Made by a program: the position numbers and the translations under genes
DNA from: Lachnospiraceae bacterium
GTDB lineage: Bacteria; Bacillota; Clostridia; Lachnospirales; Lachnospiraceae
Direction: 5' to 3'
Length of the DNA stretch: 64,000 bases
Assembly: GCA_009774145.1 (NCBI GenBank)
Contig: VSND01000006.1
Span: 1 to 64,000 of the forward strand
In this document: in pieces, positions 7,523-15,540 of the stretch
Layout: each line of letters opens with the position of its first letter
How positions within the stretch are numbered: position 1 is the stretch's first letter
The notes under the pieces: model-generated
The model's input: the letters and a program-made list of their open reading frames with translations, nothing else
What the model was told of the DNA's origin: nothing
The model's database searches: none

Positions 7523-7879
7523 ATGAACCAGAACGTAAGAGACTATGTAACCGAAAAAGTGAATGAGCTGTTAAAGGCTCCTTCCTGCTGTGCGGAAGCA
7601 AAGACTGCGGCACAGAACTGGCTGGATGCAGCCGGCACGGACAGAGAAGCAGAAGCATCCCGCAGTCTGATCGCCGAACTGGAGATGGACATTATGCCCG
7701 TCGACGGTCTCATTGCCTTTGCCGGCTCCGAAGCCGGAGTACAGATATTCGGCGCCGAGATGGCCGGGAATATTGCGGCGCATGGACGGGAACTGAAGGC
7801 CGCAGGTGCGAAATACTGTGACTGTCCGGCCTGCGCCGCTTCCGCAGCGATCCTGGAAAAGAAAAACGAACTGATCTGA
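7523..7879 (+). CDS. Small cysteine-tailed protein, MarR-linked
   Basis: A 118-residue acidic, alanine-rich soluble protein beginning MNQNVRDYVTEKVNEL and ending with a CDCPACAAS cluster (three cysteines within 6 residues, about 99-104) after AAGAKY. AGGAGG at 7511-7516 fits the ATG at 7523 best (ATG 7520 is adjacent). Close relatives in Lachnospiraceae are, to my memory, labelled molecular chaperone Hsp90, but no Hsp90 domain can be seen. The function is unknown. The terminal cysteines and MarR neighbour suggest a redox or metal role (inference). Confidence 0.75.
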   Translation: MNQNVRDYVTEKVNELLKAPSCCAEAKTAAQNWLDAAGTDREAEASRSLIAELEMDIMPVDGLIAFAGSEAGVQIFGAEMAGNIAAHGRELKAAGAKYCDCPACAASAAILEKKNELI

Positions 7880-7898
7880 AAATACCGTTTTTCATAAC

Positions 7899-7934
7899 AA
7901 CTGCCATGACGCCCCAGCGGGCGGCATGGCAGTT
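7899..7934. terminator. Hairpin between convergent genes
   Basis: AACTGCCATG (7899-7908) pairs perfectly with CATGGCAGTT (7925-7934), with further GCC/GGC pairing inside. T-tracts are weak on both sides, so its terminator role rests mostly on position between the convergent genes ending at 7879 and 7942. Confidence 0.5.
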
Positions 7935-7941
7935 ACGTGTC

Positions 7942-8262
7942 TCATGCGGTCACGTCCACATATTCTCCAAGCAGCGAATCCGGCGGGCTCTGCGCCGGAT
8001 CACCCGGCTTTTCTGCCTTTTTATCCCTGTCCTCCTTCTCCTCCTTTTTCTTCAGCTGCTCGATCTGCCGTTTCACATTTTCGATCTGCTGTTCGAGCTT
8101 TTTGACCTTTTCTTCATCCTTATTCTGGACGGCTTTCTTTTTCTCCTGATTCAGCTGCTGAAGCTTCTGCTCCAGTGCTTTCAGCCGGGGATTCCCCCCG
8201 CCTCCGGAAGGACCGGCCATATCCACAGCCGGAGCACCAAAACCAATTCCATTTACTCCCAT
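7942..8262 (-). CDS. Short coiled-coil protein of unknown function
   Basis: A 106-residue protein. The N-terminal 25 residues are glycine-rich (MGVNGIGFGAPAVDMAGPSG), followed by a highly charged heptad-repeat helix from about 27 to 85 (LEQKLQQLNQEKKKAVQNK and continuing Lys/Glu), then a Pro-rich tail. It resembles short FlxA-like coiled-coil proteins in composition, but that link is weak. AGGAGG precedes the ATG. It is transcribed alone, convergent with the MarR pair. Confidence 0.65.
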   Translation of the reverse strand: MGVNGIGFGAPAVDMAGPSGGGGNPRLKALEQKLQQLNQEKKKAVQNKDEEKVKKLEQQIENVKRQIEQLKKKEEKEDRDKKAEKPGDPAQSPPDSLLGEYVDVTA

Positions 8263-8468
8263 ACTCTGTTTCCTCCTGTCTGATTTTATTCGGAACCTGT
8301 CGTTCCTTTTATTTTATCGTCAAGTTTATTCTGCAAAACACAGGATTGACGCAAAATGCCCTTTTTTTGTTGCAGGTCTCACTTAAATACAGTTCCTGCA
8401 TATTCACGCTCCCGGATACGGTATCCCATGACATCATACCGAAAGGCGGCAAAAACAGATCCTTTCAT

Positions 8469-9824
8469 TTATAAAATATTTCCGAAAAACAGCTGCAGCC
8501 GGTAAGTTCCGTCAAAGACTGCGTTTTCAACGGTCCCGTGATATTTTTCGGCAACCGTCCGGATATTGGACAGTCCGATCCCGTCCCCGGGCACTTCCTT
8601 AAGCTCCTTTCTGCAGCTGTTTTCAATCGTCAGCAGATAGAAATTTCCTTTTTTCCGGCTGAACACATGAATGAACCGTTCTTCTTCCGGCACTTCTTCA
8701 CAGGCTTTGACGGCATTGTCAAACGCGTTGGACAGAAGGATGCACCAGTCCATATCCGCCACCCGGCTCTGATCGGGGATTGCCAGCTCCGGCCTGATCC
8801 GGATCTTATGCTGCTCTGCTGCAGAACATTTGCTCCTGAGCAGGGCGTCCACCGCCCCGTTGCCGCTCCTGACCGTACACGACAGTTCCGCCGCTGCCTG
8901 ATCCAGATGAGACAGATAGGCACAGGCCCGGTCCGACTGTCCTTCTCTCAGAAGCTCCGCCAGCACCGTCAGATGGTTCCTGATATCATGGCGAAATGCG
9001 CGGGTCTGCCGGTCGCGCAGCAGGGCTTCCTGCAGATAGACTTCCTGTTCTGCCGTCTGCTGCTCCAGAAGCCGGACTTTCTGCTCCGTCTGAAAGATAT
9101 TCACGATCCGCTCATAGGCTGACAGGGTCATCAGCAGGCAGACACAGGCAAAAAGCTGCAAAAGCAGAAGCTCTGCATGGTTGATCTGCCCGGCGCTTAA
9201 AAGCTCTCCTGTTCCTGTATCCACCTGAAACTCACTGCCGTAAAACAGTGTCTGTATGATCCTCACCACCAGAGACAGGAAAAAGACAGGAATGGTCAGC
9301 TGTATCAGAGTCTCCCGGCTGGTCTTTGTAATGCTCTGATGAAAATGATGCAGGATAAAGACAGACAACGTACATACCAGCAGCAGACGGAGACATTCCC
9401 GCACTGTGTCAGACGGGTAGATCCATGCTTCATGCTTCAGAACAAACGGCAGGATCACCCGGTATCCGATCCAGCTCGTGATCCCGCTGCTGACGCTTAA
9501 GACAGACAGAATCAGCACCGACATGGTCAGCGCTTCCGTCCGTCTTCTTTTCAGAAGGAAGGAGCCGCAGCCGGCAAGCAGCAGGATCTCCGCCAGAAGG
9601 CCAGGGCTTCCCTGCAGCTGCCAGCGGACTTCCCATGCGTAAACAGCCGCATACAGAAACGTATAGAGAAGCCCCGGCAGCCACTGGAAGGAAATCATAC
9701 AGTACCTGCAGAAAAAGAAAAAGGCAGTCAAAGGCAGCAGGACGTATCCCAGCAGGAACGGAACCACCATATACCATTGAAAGCGTATGGAAAGTTCCGG
9801 AAGATACCAGTTCAGCCATTCCAT
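8469..9824 (-). CDS. Membrane sensor kinase, GHKL (AgrC-like)
   Basis: A 451-residue sensor. The N-terminal half (about 15-235) is built of six or seven hydrophobic segments; a linker coiled coil (about 240-270) leads to the phosphoacceptor region FRHDIRNHL (about 279) and a GHKL ATPase domain with the N-box LLSNAFDNAVKAC (about 364) and a G-box GDGIGLSNI (about 416). This is the AgrC/CitA-like histidine kinase class that pairs with LytTR regulators. The regulator gene lies 6 bp upstream at 9831-10532. No agrB or obvious pheromone gene is adjacent, so the signal is unknown. Confidence 0.88.
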   Translation of the reverse strand: MEWLNWYLPELSIRFQWYMVVPFLLGYVLLPLTAFFFFCRYCMISFQWLPGLLYTFLYAAVYAWEVRWQLQGSPGLLAEILLLAGCGSFLLKRRRTEALTMSVLILSVLSVSSGITSWIGYRVILPFVLKHEAWIYPSDTVRECLRLLLVCTLSVFILHHFHQSITKTSRETLIQLTIPVFFLSLVVRIIQTLFYGSEFQVDTGTGELLSAGQINHAELLLLQLFACVCLLMTLSAYERIVNIFQTEQKVRLLEQQTAEQEVYLQEALLRDRQTRAFRHDIRNHLTVLAELLREGQSDRACAYLSHLDQAAAELSCTVRSGNGAVDALLRSKCSAAEQHKIRIRPELAIPDQSRVADMDWCILLSNAFDNAVKACEEVPEEERFIHVFSRKKGNFYLLTIENSCRKELKEVPGDGIGLSNIRTVAEKYHGTVENAVFDGTYRLQLFFGNIL

Positions 9825-9830
9825 TGCATT

Positions 9831-10532
9831 TCACTCCTTTCCCATATATTCCATCATTTTTTTCATGAACAGCCCATGACAGTTTTTGGAGACGGGCACC
9901 CGCTCTCCATTTTCCAGAACCGCCTGTCCGTCCCTGTATTCGGACAGATATTCCGGATTGACCAGAAAGCTCCGGTGACATCTGATAAAATCCGGCGCGG
10001 TCTGCTGTTCTACTTCTTTGATCTTTCCGTAATATTCCAGTACGCCGTTTTTCGTATGCAGATAGATCTTCCGGTTGACCACCTCGCAGTAGCAGATATC
10101 TTTCAGCTTCACATTTCTGCACCAGTTCATGGTACGGATTGTCAGATACCGCTCCTCCTTCCGCTGCAGCCGTCTGAGACTGCGCTTCAGCGCACGCTCC
10201 AGCCGCTGTTCGTCCACAGGCTTGCACAGGTAGTCCATAGCCTCCACCTCGAAAGCATCCAGCATGCATTCCTTCAGGACGGTCACGAAGATCAGCACGC
10301 CTTCAAACTCCTTTTCCCGAAGCCGCCTCGCCAGCTCGACCCCGTTCAGGTTCGGCATCTGAATGTCCAGAAAAACCAGATCATAGTCCAGCGGCCCGCA
10401 GAAAAACTGTACGGCATTCGTACAGCAGGTGATCCGGAATGTCTCTTCCAACTGCTCCAGCCTGGAAGCAATCATCCGCTTCAGTTGTTCACACATGACC
10501 GGCTCATCGTCACAGACTGCGATCTTTATCAT
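9831..10532 (-). CDS. LytTR-family response regulator
   Basis: A 233-residue regulator: receiver domain (residues 1-120) with acidic pocket DDE at 8-10, phosphoacceptor in VFLDIQMPN (about 57) and conserved Lys in CKPVD (about 109), then a LytTR DNA-binding domain (about 130-230; KDICYCEVVNRKIYLHTKN, FIRCHRSFLVNP). Such regulators bind direct repeats upstream of secreted or membrane functions. It is the first gene of the two-component operon. AAAGGGG precedes the start. A TATAAT at 10616-10621 (minus) may be its -10, but no good -35 is seen, as is common for activated promoters. Confidence 0.9.
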   Translation of the reverse strand: MIKIAVCDDEPVMCEQLKRMIASRLEQLEETFRITCCTNAVQFFCGPLDYDLVFLDIQMPNLNGVELARRLREKEFEGVLIFVTVLKECMLDAFEVEAMDYLCKPVDEQRLERALKRSLRRLQRKEERYLTIRTMNWCRNVKLKDICYCEVVNRKIYLHTKNGVLEYYGKIKEVEQQTAPDFIRCHRSFLVNPEYLSEYRDGQAVLENGERVPVSKNCHGLFMKKMMEYMGKE

Positions 10533-10721
10533 GCCGACATTCCCCTTTCATCGATCCTGTTTCTTTATCATCTGCTTTCCGCTGTATCCGCAGCCGCATC
10601 TCTGTTACTTTTCTTATTATATCACATATCGTTCTCTTTCTTCTTTTCCAGAAGCAAAATGCTGCAGAAAGGCAGAAATGTGTTGCCAAAAATGCTCTGG
10701 CAATAGATAACCCGCTTATAC

Positions 10722-10771
10722 ATGAAGGAACTGTTCAGAAATAACTTGTTAATTCCAAACAGTTCCTTCAT
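10722..10771. repeat. Perfect 14-bp inverted repeat downstream of ispD
   Basis: ATGAAGGAACTGTT (10722-10735) and AACAGTTCCTTCAT (10758-10771) are exact reverse complements around a 22-nt AT-rich loop. No T-run follows on either strand, so a simple terminator is not convincing. The 301-bp gap 10533-10833 is AT-richer than its neighbours and otherwise holds only the regulator's upstream region. Confidence 0.6.
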
Positions 10772-10833
10772 ACCAAACGACATAAATACAAAACAGTCTA
10801 CAACTTGCAGACTAATATGCAGAAACGAGCCAG

Positions 10834-11571
10834 TCAATCATCCTTTGCTCCTCCTGCAAAGATTTTTGCAATCTCCAGATCTTCCGGTGTGGTGATCTTC
10901 AGATTCCCATAGGAACCTTCTACCAGCCGGACCGGACAGCCGCAGACATTTTCCACCACCATCGCATCATCCGTGATCTGAATGCCCTGCTCCAGCAGTT
11001 CCTTTTCCTTCTCGATCACCTCCCGGTATGCCGGAAGGATCAGTTCCTCTGCAAACACCTGCGGCGTCTGGATCTGCCACACAAGACTCCGGTTGGGCGT
11101 CATATGGATGCAACCCTTTTCATCTGCAATCTTGATCGTGTCTTTCACCGGCATTCCGACCACACAGGCGCGGCTTTTACAGACTTCTCTGTAGGCACGT
11201 TCCAGTATTTCTTCGCTGATAAAAGGGCGCGCACCGTCATGAATGAATACATAGCCGCCTTTTCGTTTCTCTTTTTCCAGAACCCGAAGTCCTTCCCATA
11301 CGGAATGATAACGTTCTGCGCCGCCCTCTACCACCGTTTTTATCTTCTGAAAGCCGTATTCTTCCACAAACTTCTGACGGCAATAGGGAATCTGTCCTTT
11401 TCCTGTCACCAGAATGACTTCGTCGATCACGCTGGATTTTTCAAATACATCCAGAGAATAATACAGAACCGGCTTATCCTGAATCAGCAGATACATCTTG
11501 GACTGCGCCGTCCCCATACGTCTGCCGCGGCCCCCTGCCAGTACAATCGCTGTACAATGTGCTTTTTCCAT
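10834..11571 (-). CDS. ispD: 2-C-methyl-D-erythritol 4-phosphate cytidylyltransferase
   Basis: A 245-residue enzyme of the non-mevalonate isoprenoid pathway that joins CTP and methylerythritol phosphate. The nucleotide-binding signature LAGGRGRRMG is at residues 11-20, followed by KMYLLIQDKPVLYYSL, VIHDGARPF (about 108) and TPQVFAEELI (about 167), all typical of IspD. It closes a run with rnz and tsaD, 8 bp downstream of tsaD, and is probably translated from the same mRNA. It is cytosolic and essential in most Clostridia. Confidence 0.92.
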   Translation of the reverse strand: MEKAHCTAIVLAGGRGRRMGTAQSKMYLLIQDKPVLYYSLDVFEKSSVIDEVILVTGKGQIPYCRQKFVEEYGFQKIKTVVEGGAERYHSVWEGLRVLEKEKRKGGYVFIHDGARPFISEEILERAYREVCKSRACVVGMPVKDTIKIADEKGCIHMTPNRSLVWQIQTPQVFAEELILPAYREVIEKEKELLEQGIQITDDAMVVENVCGCPVRLVEGSYGNLKITTPEDLEIAKIFAGGAKDD

Positions 11572-11579
11572 AGTCGCTC

Positions 11580-12608
11580 CTATCGCTCTCCCAGTCTCAG
11601 ATTCGGGACTGCATTCAGGTCCAGCCCGTGCCGGACTCCCTTCTGATATTCATAATACGCCGCTGCACCGATCATCACTGCATTGTCCGTGCATAAAATG
11701 GGCGACGGATAATACAGCGGGATCTTTTCCTTTCTGCATGCCTCTTCCATCATACAGCGCAGAGCAGAGTTTGATGCAACGCCGCCTGCAAGGGCAAGCT
11801 TCGGCATATGATAATCTCTCACTGCTTCTGTTGCATGGGATACCAGAACCTCGCAGACCGCCTTCTGAAAGGAAGCAGCGATATCTGCCTGACAGATCTC
11901 TTCTCCCTTCATCCTGCATCCGTTGATATGGTTCAGCACAGCCGATTTCACGCCGCTGAAGCTGAAATCATACGGCGCCCCTTCTACCTTTGCCCGCGGA
12001 AAATGTACGGCGTCCGGATTTCCCTCCCTGGAGACCCTGTCGATCTTCGGTCCGCCGGGATACCCAAGGCCGATGGCACGCGCCACTTTGTCAAATGCCT
12101 CGCCTGCCGCGTCGTCCCGGGTACGCCCTATGATCTCATACGCGCCATAATCGCGCACAATCACCAGATGCGTATGCCCTCCCGACACGACCAGACAGGC
12201 AAATGGAGGCTCCAGCTCCTTATGTTCAATATAGTTGGCCGAAATATGTCCCTCGATGTGATGGACTCCGATCAGAGGCAGCTTTGCCGCATAGCTGATT
12301 GCCTTTGCCTCCGCCACTCCCACCAGAAGAGCGCCTACCAGTCCGGGACCATAGGTCACTCCAATGGCATCCAGATCCTTCAGCGTCACATTGGCCTGAT
12401 CCAGCGCCTCCTGAATGACATAATTGATTTTCTCGATATGCTTTCGGGATGCGATCTCAGGAACCACCCCTCCATACAGCGTATGCAGGTCGATCTGGGA
12501 GGAGATGACGTTGGACAGGGCTTCCCTGCCGTTTTTCACAACCGCCGCTGCAGTTTCATCACAGGAACTCTCAATTGCCAGAATCCGTATGTCTTTTTTT
12601 TCTTCCAT
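11580..12608 (-). CDS. tsaD: tRNA t6A transferase subunit TsaD
   Basis: A 342-residue Kae1/Qri7-type ASKHA-fold protein that transfers the threonylcarbamoyl group to A37 of ANN-decoding tRNAs. It starts with ILAIESSCDETAAAVV (residues 10-25). Metal-binding histidines lie in HHIEGHISANY (about 115), the nucleotide loop is VSGGHTHLV (about 140), and the C-terminus has LAGGVASNSALR (about 274) and ILCTDNAVMIGAAAYYE. TsaB and TsaE partners are encoded 2-4 kb upstream in the same direction; TsaC is not in the window. Confidence 0.95.
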   Translation of the reverse strand: MEEKKDIRILAIESSCDETAAAVVKNGREALSNVISSQIDLHTLYGGVVPEIASRKHIEKINYVIQEALDQANVTLKDLDAIGVTYGPGLVGALLVGVAEAKAISYAAKLPLIGVHHIEGHISANYIEHKELEPPFACLVVSGGHTHLVIVRDYGAYEIIGRTRDDAAGEAFDKVARAIGLGYPGGPKIDRVSREGNPDAVHFPRAKVEGAPYDFSFSGVKSAVLNHINGCRMKGEEICQADIAASFQKAVCEVLVSHATEAVRDYHMPKLALAGGVASNSALRCMMEEACRKEKIPLYYPSPILCTDNAVMIGAAAYYEYQKGVRHGLDLNAVPNLRLGER

Positions 12609-12617
12609 GTCCGCCGC

Positions 12618-13532
12618 TCACTCTTCCTTTTCAAAATCCAGTTCCACCGACATTTTATCCTTCCCCGCTTTCGCCGCCGGAAAGATCCTGCGCACTTCGT
12701 CCATATATTCCTCCGGGCGTGTCAGAGAAGGACTGTAGTGCGTCAGCCACATCTCTTTTACCCCGGCAGATTTTGCCAGGTCTGCCGCCTCATAGAAGGT
12801 CATATGCTTATGTTCTCTGGCTTTTGCCTCTTTGTCCTTCTCTCCATACATCCCTTCGCAGATGAACAGATCCGAGTAACGGGCATTTTCCACAATCGAA
12901 GGAACCGGTCTGGTATCGGTACAGTAGGTCAGCTTGATTCCTTTTCTTGGTTTCCCCAGAACCATGTCCGGCGTATAGGTTCCTTCCTCTGTTTCGATCG
13001 TCTCGCCCTTCTGAAGCCGGCTCCAGTATTTCTTCGGAATGTCCAGGCGAAGCGCTTCCTCCGGCCGAAACCGTCCTGCCCGGTCCAGTTCCAGCGTATA
13101 TCCGTAACAGAGTACATTATGATTTACCTTATATGCCTTCAGACGATAGCCGTTCAGGCAGAACTCCTCTTCTGATCCGCTGATCTCCCGGAACCGGATG
13201 GGAAAGGGCAGCTCCGGCGCAATGACCCGCAGGGCATTCACCACCCGTTCCAGCCCCTTCGGCCCGATCAGTGTCAGCGGCTCCGTCCGGTCCGCATTTC
13301 CCATCGTCAGCAGAAGGCCCGGAAGGCCGCTGATATGGTCCCCGTGATAATGGGTAAAACAGATAACATCAATGGGCTTAAAGCTCCATCCCTTTTCCTT
13401 AATGGCGATCTGCGTTCCTTCCCCGCAGTCAATCAGCAGACTGCTTCCATTATAACGCACCATCAGGGAGGTTAACCAGCGATAGGGAAGCGGCATCATG
13501 CCTCCGCTCCCCAACAGACAGATATCAAGCAT
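12618..13532 (-). CDS. rnz: Ribonuclease Z
   Basis: A 304-residue beta-lactamase-fold endonuclease that trims tRNA 3' ends, needed because tRNAs here lack an encoded CCA. The zinc ligands appear as THYHGDHISGLPGLL (about 60-74), YCTDTRPVPS (about 203) and HKHMTF / WLTHYSPS (about 243, 266). The start MLDICLLGSGGMMPLP is typical of the short RNase Z form. It lies 10 bp upstream of tsaD. Confidence 0.93.
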   Translation of the reverse strand: MLDICLLGSGGMMPLPYRWLTSLMVRYNGSSLLIDCGEGTQIAIKEKGWSFKPIDVICFTHYHGDHISGLPGLLLTMGNADRTEPLTLIGPKGLERVVNALRVIAPELPFPIRFREISGSEEEFCLNGYRLKAYKVNHNVLCYGYTLELDRAGRFRPEEALRLDIPKKYWSRLQKGETIETEEGTYTPDMVLGKPRKGIKLTYCTDTRPVPSIVENARYSDLFICEGMYGEKDKEAKAREHKHMTFYEAADLAKSAGVKEMWLTHYSPSLTRPEEYMDEVRRIFPAAKAGKDKMSVELDFEKEE

Positions 13533-13572
13533 AATTTTCTCCTGTTTCCGTTTTGCATCTGCAGATGCAGTC

Positions 13573-13821
13573 TTACAAAAGTTCCGTCTCTTCTTCCACC
13601 GTGACAGGAATCAGAAAGCCTCTGGTCAGACGCTCATAGCATGTCTCACACAGATCGAACTGATGTTTCTCTCCGTCTCTCCCGGAAAAATATCCCCAAT
13701 GGGTCTCCCCTGAGAATACACCCTCCTGCACGATTCCGTTTTCCAGTTTCAATTCCCGTCCGCACTGATTGCAGACGATTTTTTTCAAAATTTTTTCTTC
13801 CGTTCCCATATACTGGCGCAT
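13573..13821 (-). CDS. Small zinc-finger-like protein of unknown function
   Basis: An 82-residue protein with two cysteine pairs, VCNQCGREL (about 17-22) and LCETCYERL (about 57-60), spaced like a four-cysteine zinc site, and a central WGYFSGRDGEKH stretch. I recall similar short proteins in other Lachnospiraceae, but no named family. It sits between rimI and rnz in the same direction; an AT-rich stretch with TATAAT (13865-13870, minus) upstream may be a weak promoter. Role unknown. Confidence 0.7.
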   Translation of the reverse strand: MRQYMGTEEKILKKIVCNQCGRELKLENGIVQEGVFSGETHWGYFSGRDGEKHQFDLCETCYERLTRGFLIPVTVEEETELL

Positions 13822-13884
13822 ATCTTTATCCTCCCCGTATCACAGCTTTTTTGCTTACATGGAGATTATATATTGCCTCCAGTC

Positions 13885-14337
13885 TTAAAGAAATAGGGAA
13901 CCGCTGCCATCTCTCTTCCACATGATCCATGCATCCTCAGACGGCTTTTCATAAAATCTTTTCCGGATACCTTCCTTTACAAATCCCAGCGCTTCATAGA
14001 CATGGACTGCCAGCGTATTGCTGACTCTTACCTCCAGCGTAAATTCCCGTATTCCGCGTTTTTCTCCTTCTTCCAGCAAAGCCGCCACCAGAGCTTTTCC
14101 AAGTCCCGCGCCCCGGCATTCTTCTGCCAGCACCACATTGGTGATATCGCCTTCCTCCGCAGCCTGTATAAGGCCTGCATAGCCTGCAACCTTTCCCTCT
14201 CTCTCCAGCACAAGGAAGAGATAGTCCGGATTTTCAAGGCTCTCCTGAAGCTGCTTTTGGGACCAGGGCATGGAAAAATACCGTCTCTCCAGTTCTGCCG
14301 CACCGGCCAGATCTGCCTGTTGCATCCTGCGGATCAT
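13885..14337 (-). CDS. rimI: Ribosomal protein S18 alanine N-acetyltransferase
   Basis: A 150-residue GNAT acetyltransferase. The acetyl-CoA loop ECRGAGLGKALVAALL lies at about 73-88, followed by FTLEVRVSNTLAVHVYEALGF, the standard RimI C-terminal signature. Its start overlaps the tsaB stop by 4 bp (tsaB-rimI coupling is conserved widely in Firmicutes). Despite the name, the in vivo target in Gram-positives is uncertain; the tsaB linkage is the main reason for choosing RimI over a generic GNAT. Confidence 0.9.
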   Translation of the reverse strand: MIRRMQQADLAGAAELERRYFSMPWSQKQLQESLENPDYLFLVLEREGKVAGYAGLIQAAEEGDITNVVLAEECRGAGLGKALVAALLEEGEKRGIREFTLEVRVSNTLAVHVYEALGFVKEGIRKRFYEKPSEDAWIMWKRDGSGSLFL

Positions 14338-15089
14338 GAAGGCTTCTCCTTTTGCTCCTGCTCCTTTGCCGCCCGCTCCCGCTCTGCCTGAGACAGCCGG
14401 AAATAATCCGGACGGTGCTCCGCCGCCGTCTGCGTCTTCCCCTCCCGCATGTACGAAAGCGCCAGCATGCCAACCGCGCCGGCTCTCTGCCTGCTCAGAT
14501 GGGCAGGCGCATAACTGTGCTTCTTTCCCTCCTGCACAAGCTCTGCCAGCAGAATCTCCGTCAGCCTGTGGCGGTATACGGGAACCCCGTCTCCCAGAAA
14601 TATCACATCTCTCTGAAGCGCGCAGAGCTTCTCTGCAACCTCCATAATATCCATTGCCGCCGGCTCCATCAGCCTCTGAAGCCGTCCCTGATGAAATTCA
14701 TAGATACCGGTATAGACCTGGTTTCTTCTGGCATCCATCAGAGGGCAGATCAGATTCTCCGTGCCATACAGATTGAAGGCAAGCGCATCCAGGGTAGGCA
14801 CCGCCACCAGCGGCTTATTCAGCGCAAATCCCAGCCCCTTGGCCGTCGCAGAACCGATCCTGAGCCCGGTAAAGGAGCCCGGTCCCGCCGCTGTTGCAAC
14901 CGCGTCTATGGTATCCAGGTCAAGCTCTGTCATCTTTACAATCTCATCCAGCATGGGAAGCAGCGTCTGGGAATGCGTTTTCTTATAATTTATGGTATAT
15001 TCCGCCAGCAGGACGGCTTCTTCTCCTCCTTCTTCCACCAGGGCGACCGACGCAACCAGCCCGGAACTGTCCAAAGCAAGAACCTTCAT
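14334..15089 (-). CDS. tsaB: tRNA t6A complex subunit TsaB
   Basis: A 251-residue paralogue of TsaD that scaffolds t6A synthesis. The N-terminus MKVLALDSSGLVASVAL and the conserved AAGPGSFTGLRIGSATAKGL (about 68-87) are diagnostic. The ATG at 15089 is chosen because GGGAGG at 15096-15101 is correctly spaced; an upstream in-frame ATG at 15104 precedes that site. It overlaps both tsaE (upstream) and rimI (downstream) by 4 bp, so the three are translationally coupled. Confidence 0.92.
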   Translation of the reverse strand: MKVLALDSSGLVASVALVEEGGEEAVLLAEYTINYKKTHSQTLLPMLDEIVKMTELDLDTIDAVATAAGPGSFTGLRIGSATAKGLGFALNKPLVAVPTLDALAFNLYGTENLICPLMDARRNQVYTGIYEFHQGRLQRLMEPAAMDIMEVAEKLCALQRDVIFLGDGVPVYRHRLTEILLAELVQEGKKHSYAPAHLSRQRAGAVGMLALSYMREGKTQTAAEHRPDYFRLSQAERERAAKEQEQKEKPS

Positions 15090-15523
15090 CCAACATCCTC
15101 CCATCCTTCCACGGTGATCCTGCGGTAATCAAACCCTTTCCCGGGGTCTTTTTCGATCGTGATTCTGCGTGTGTCCGCAGGAAGCAGCTCTTTGATCAGT
15201 TCCGCCCACTCCACCAGACAAACACCTTCTCCATAAAAGCAGTCCTCATAGCCGATCTCATCCATCTCTTCGATATCACCGATCCGATATACATCAAAAT
15301 GGTAAAATGGAAGGCGCCCTCCCTCATAGATCTGTACAATCGTAAAAGTAGGGCTGTTGACCGCTTCCTCTATGCCGAGGCCCGCAGCTACTCCCTGCGT
15401 AAATACCGTCTTGCCTGTGCCAAGATCGCCGGTCAGCGACAGAACCATACCCGGATGCGCAGCCGCCCCGATCCTTTTACCAAGCGCAAAAGTTTCCTCT
15501 GCGCAGAATGTCTCCGTTACCAT
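15086..15523 (-). CDS. tsaE: tRNA t6A complex ATPase TsaE
   Basis: A 145-residue P-loop ATPase that powers t6A synthesis with TsaB and TsaD. Walker A is GDLGTGKTVFTQG (about 32-44), followed by SPTFTIVQIYEG (about 57), HFDVYRIGDIEEMDEIGYED and LVEWAELI, the typical TsaE signature. It begins the tsaE-tsaB-rimI group, 17 bp downstream of the conserved unknown gene at 15541-16464. Confidence 0.93.
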   Translation of the reverse strand: MVTETFCAEETFALGKRIGAAAHPGMVLSLTGDLGTGKTVFTQGVAAGLGIEEAVNSPTFTIVQIYEGGRLPFYHFDVYRIGDIEEMDEIGYEDCFYGEGVCLVEWAELIKELLPADTRRITIEKDPGKGFDYRRITVEGWEDVG

Positions 15524-15540
15524 CTCTCTCTCCTGCGTTT

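Noticed and set aside
10622..10837. Possible pheromone precursor (MYKRVIYCQSIFGNTFLPFC...) near the GHKL/LytTR system
   Set aside because: No ribosome site, no AgrB-type processing gene, and part of the frame is the inverted repeat at 10722-10771.
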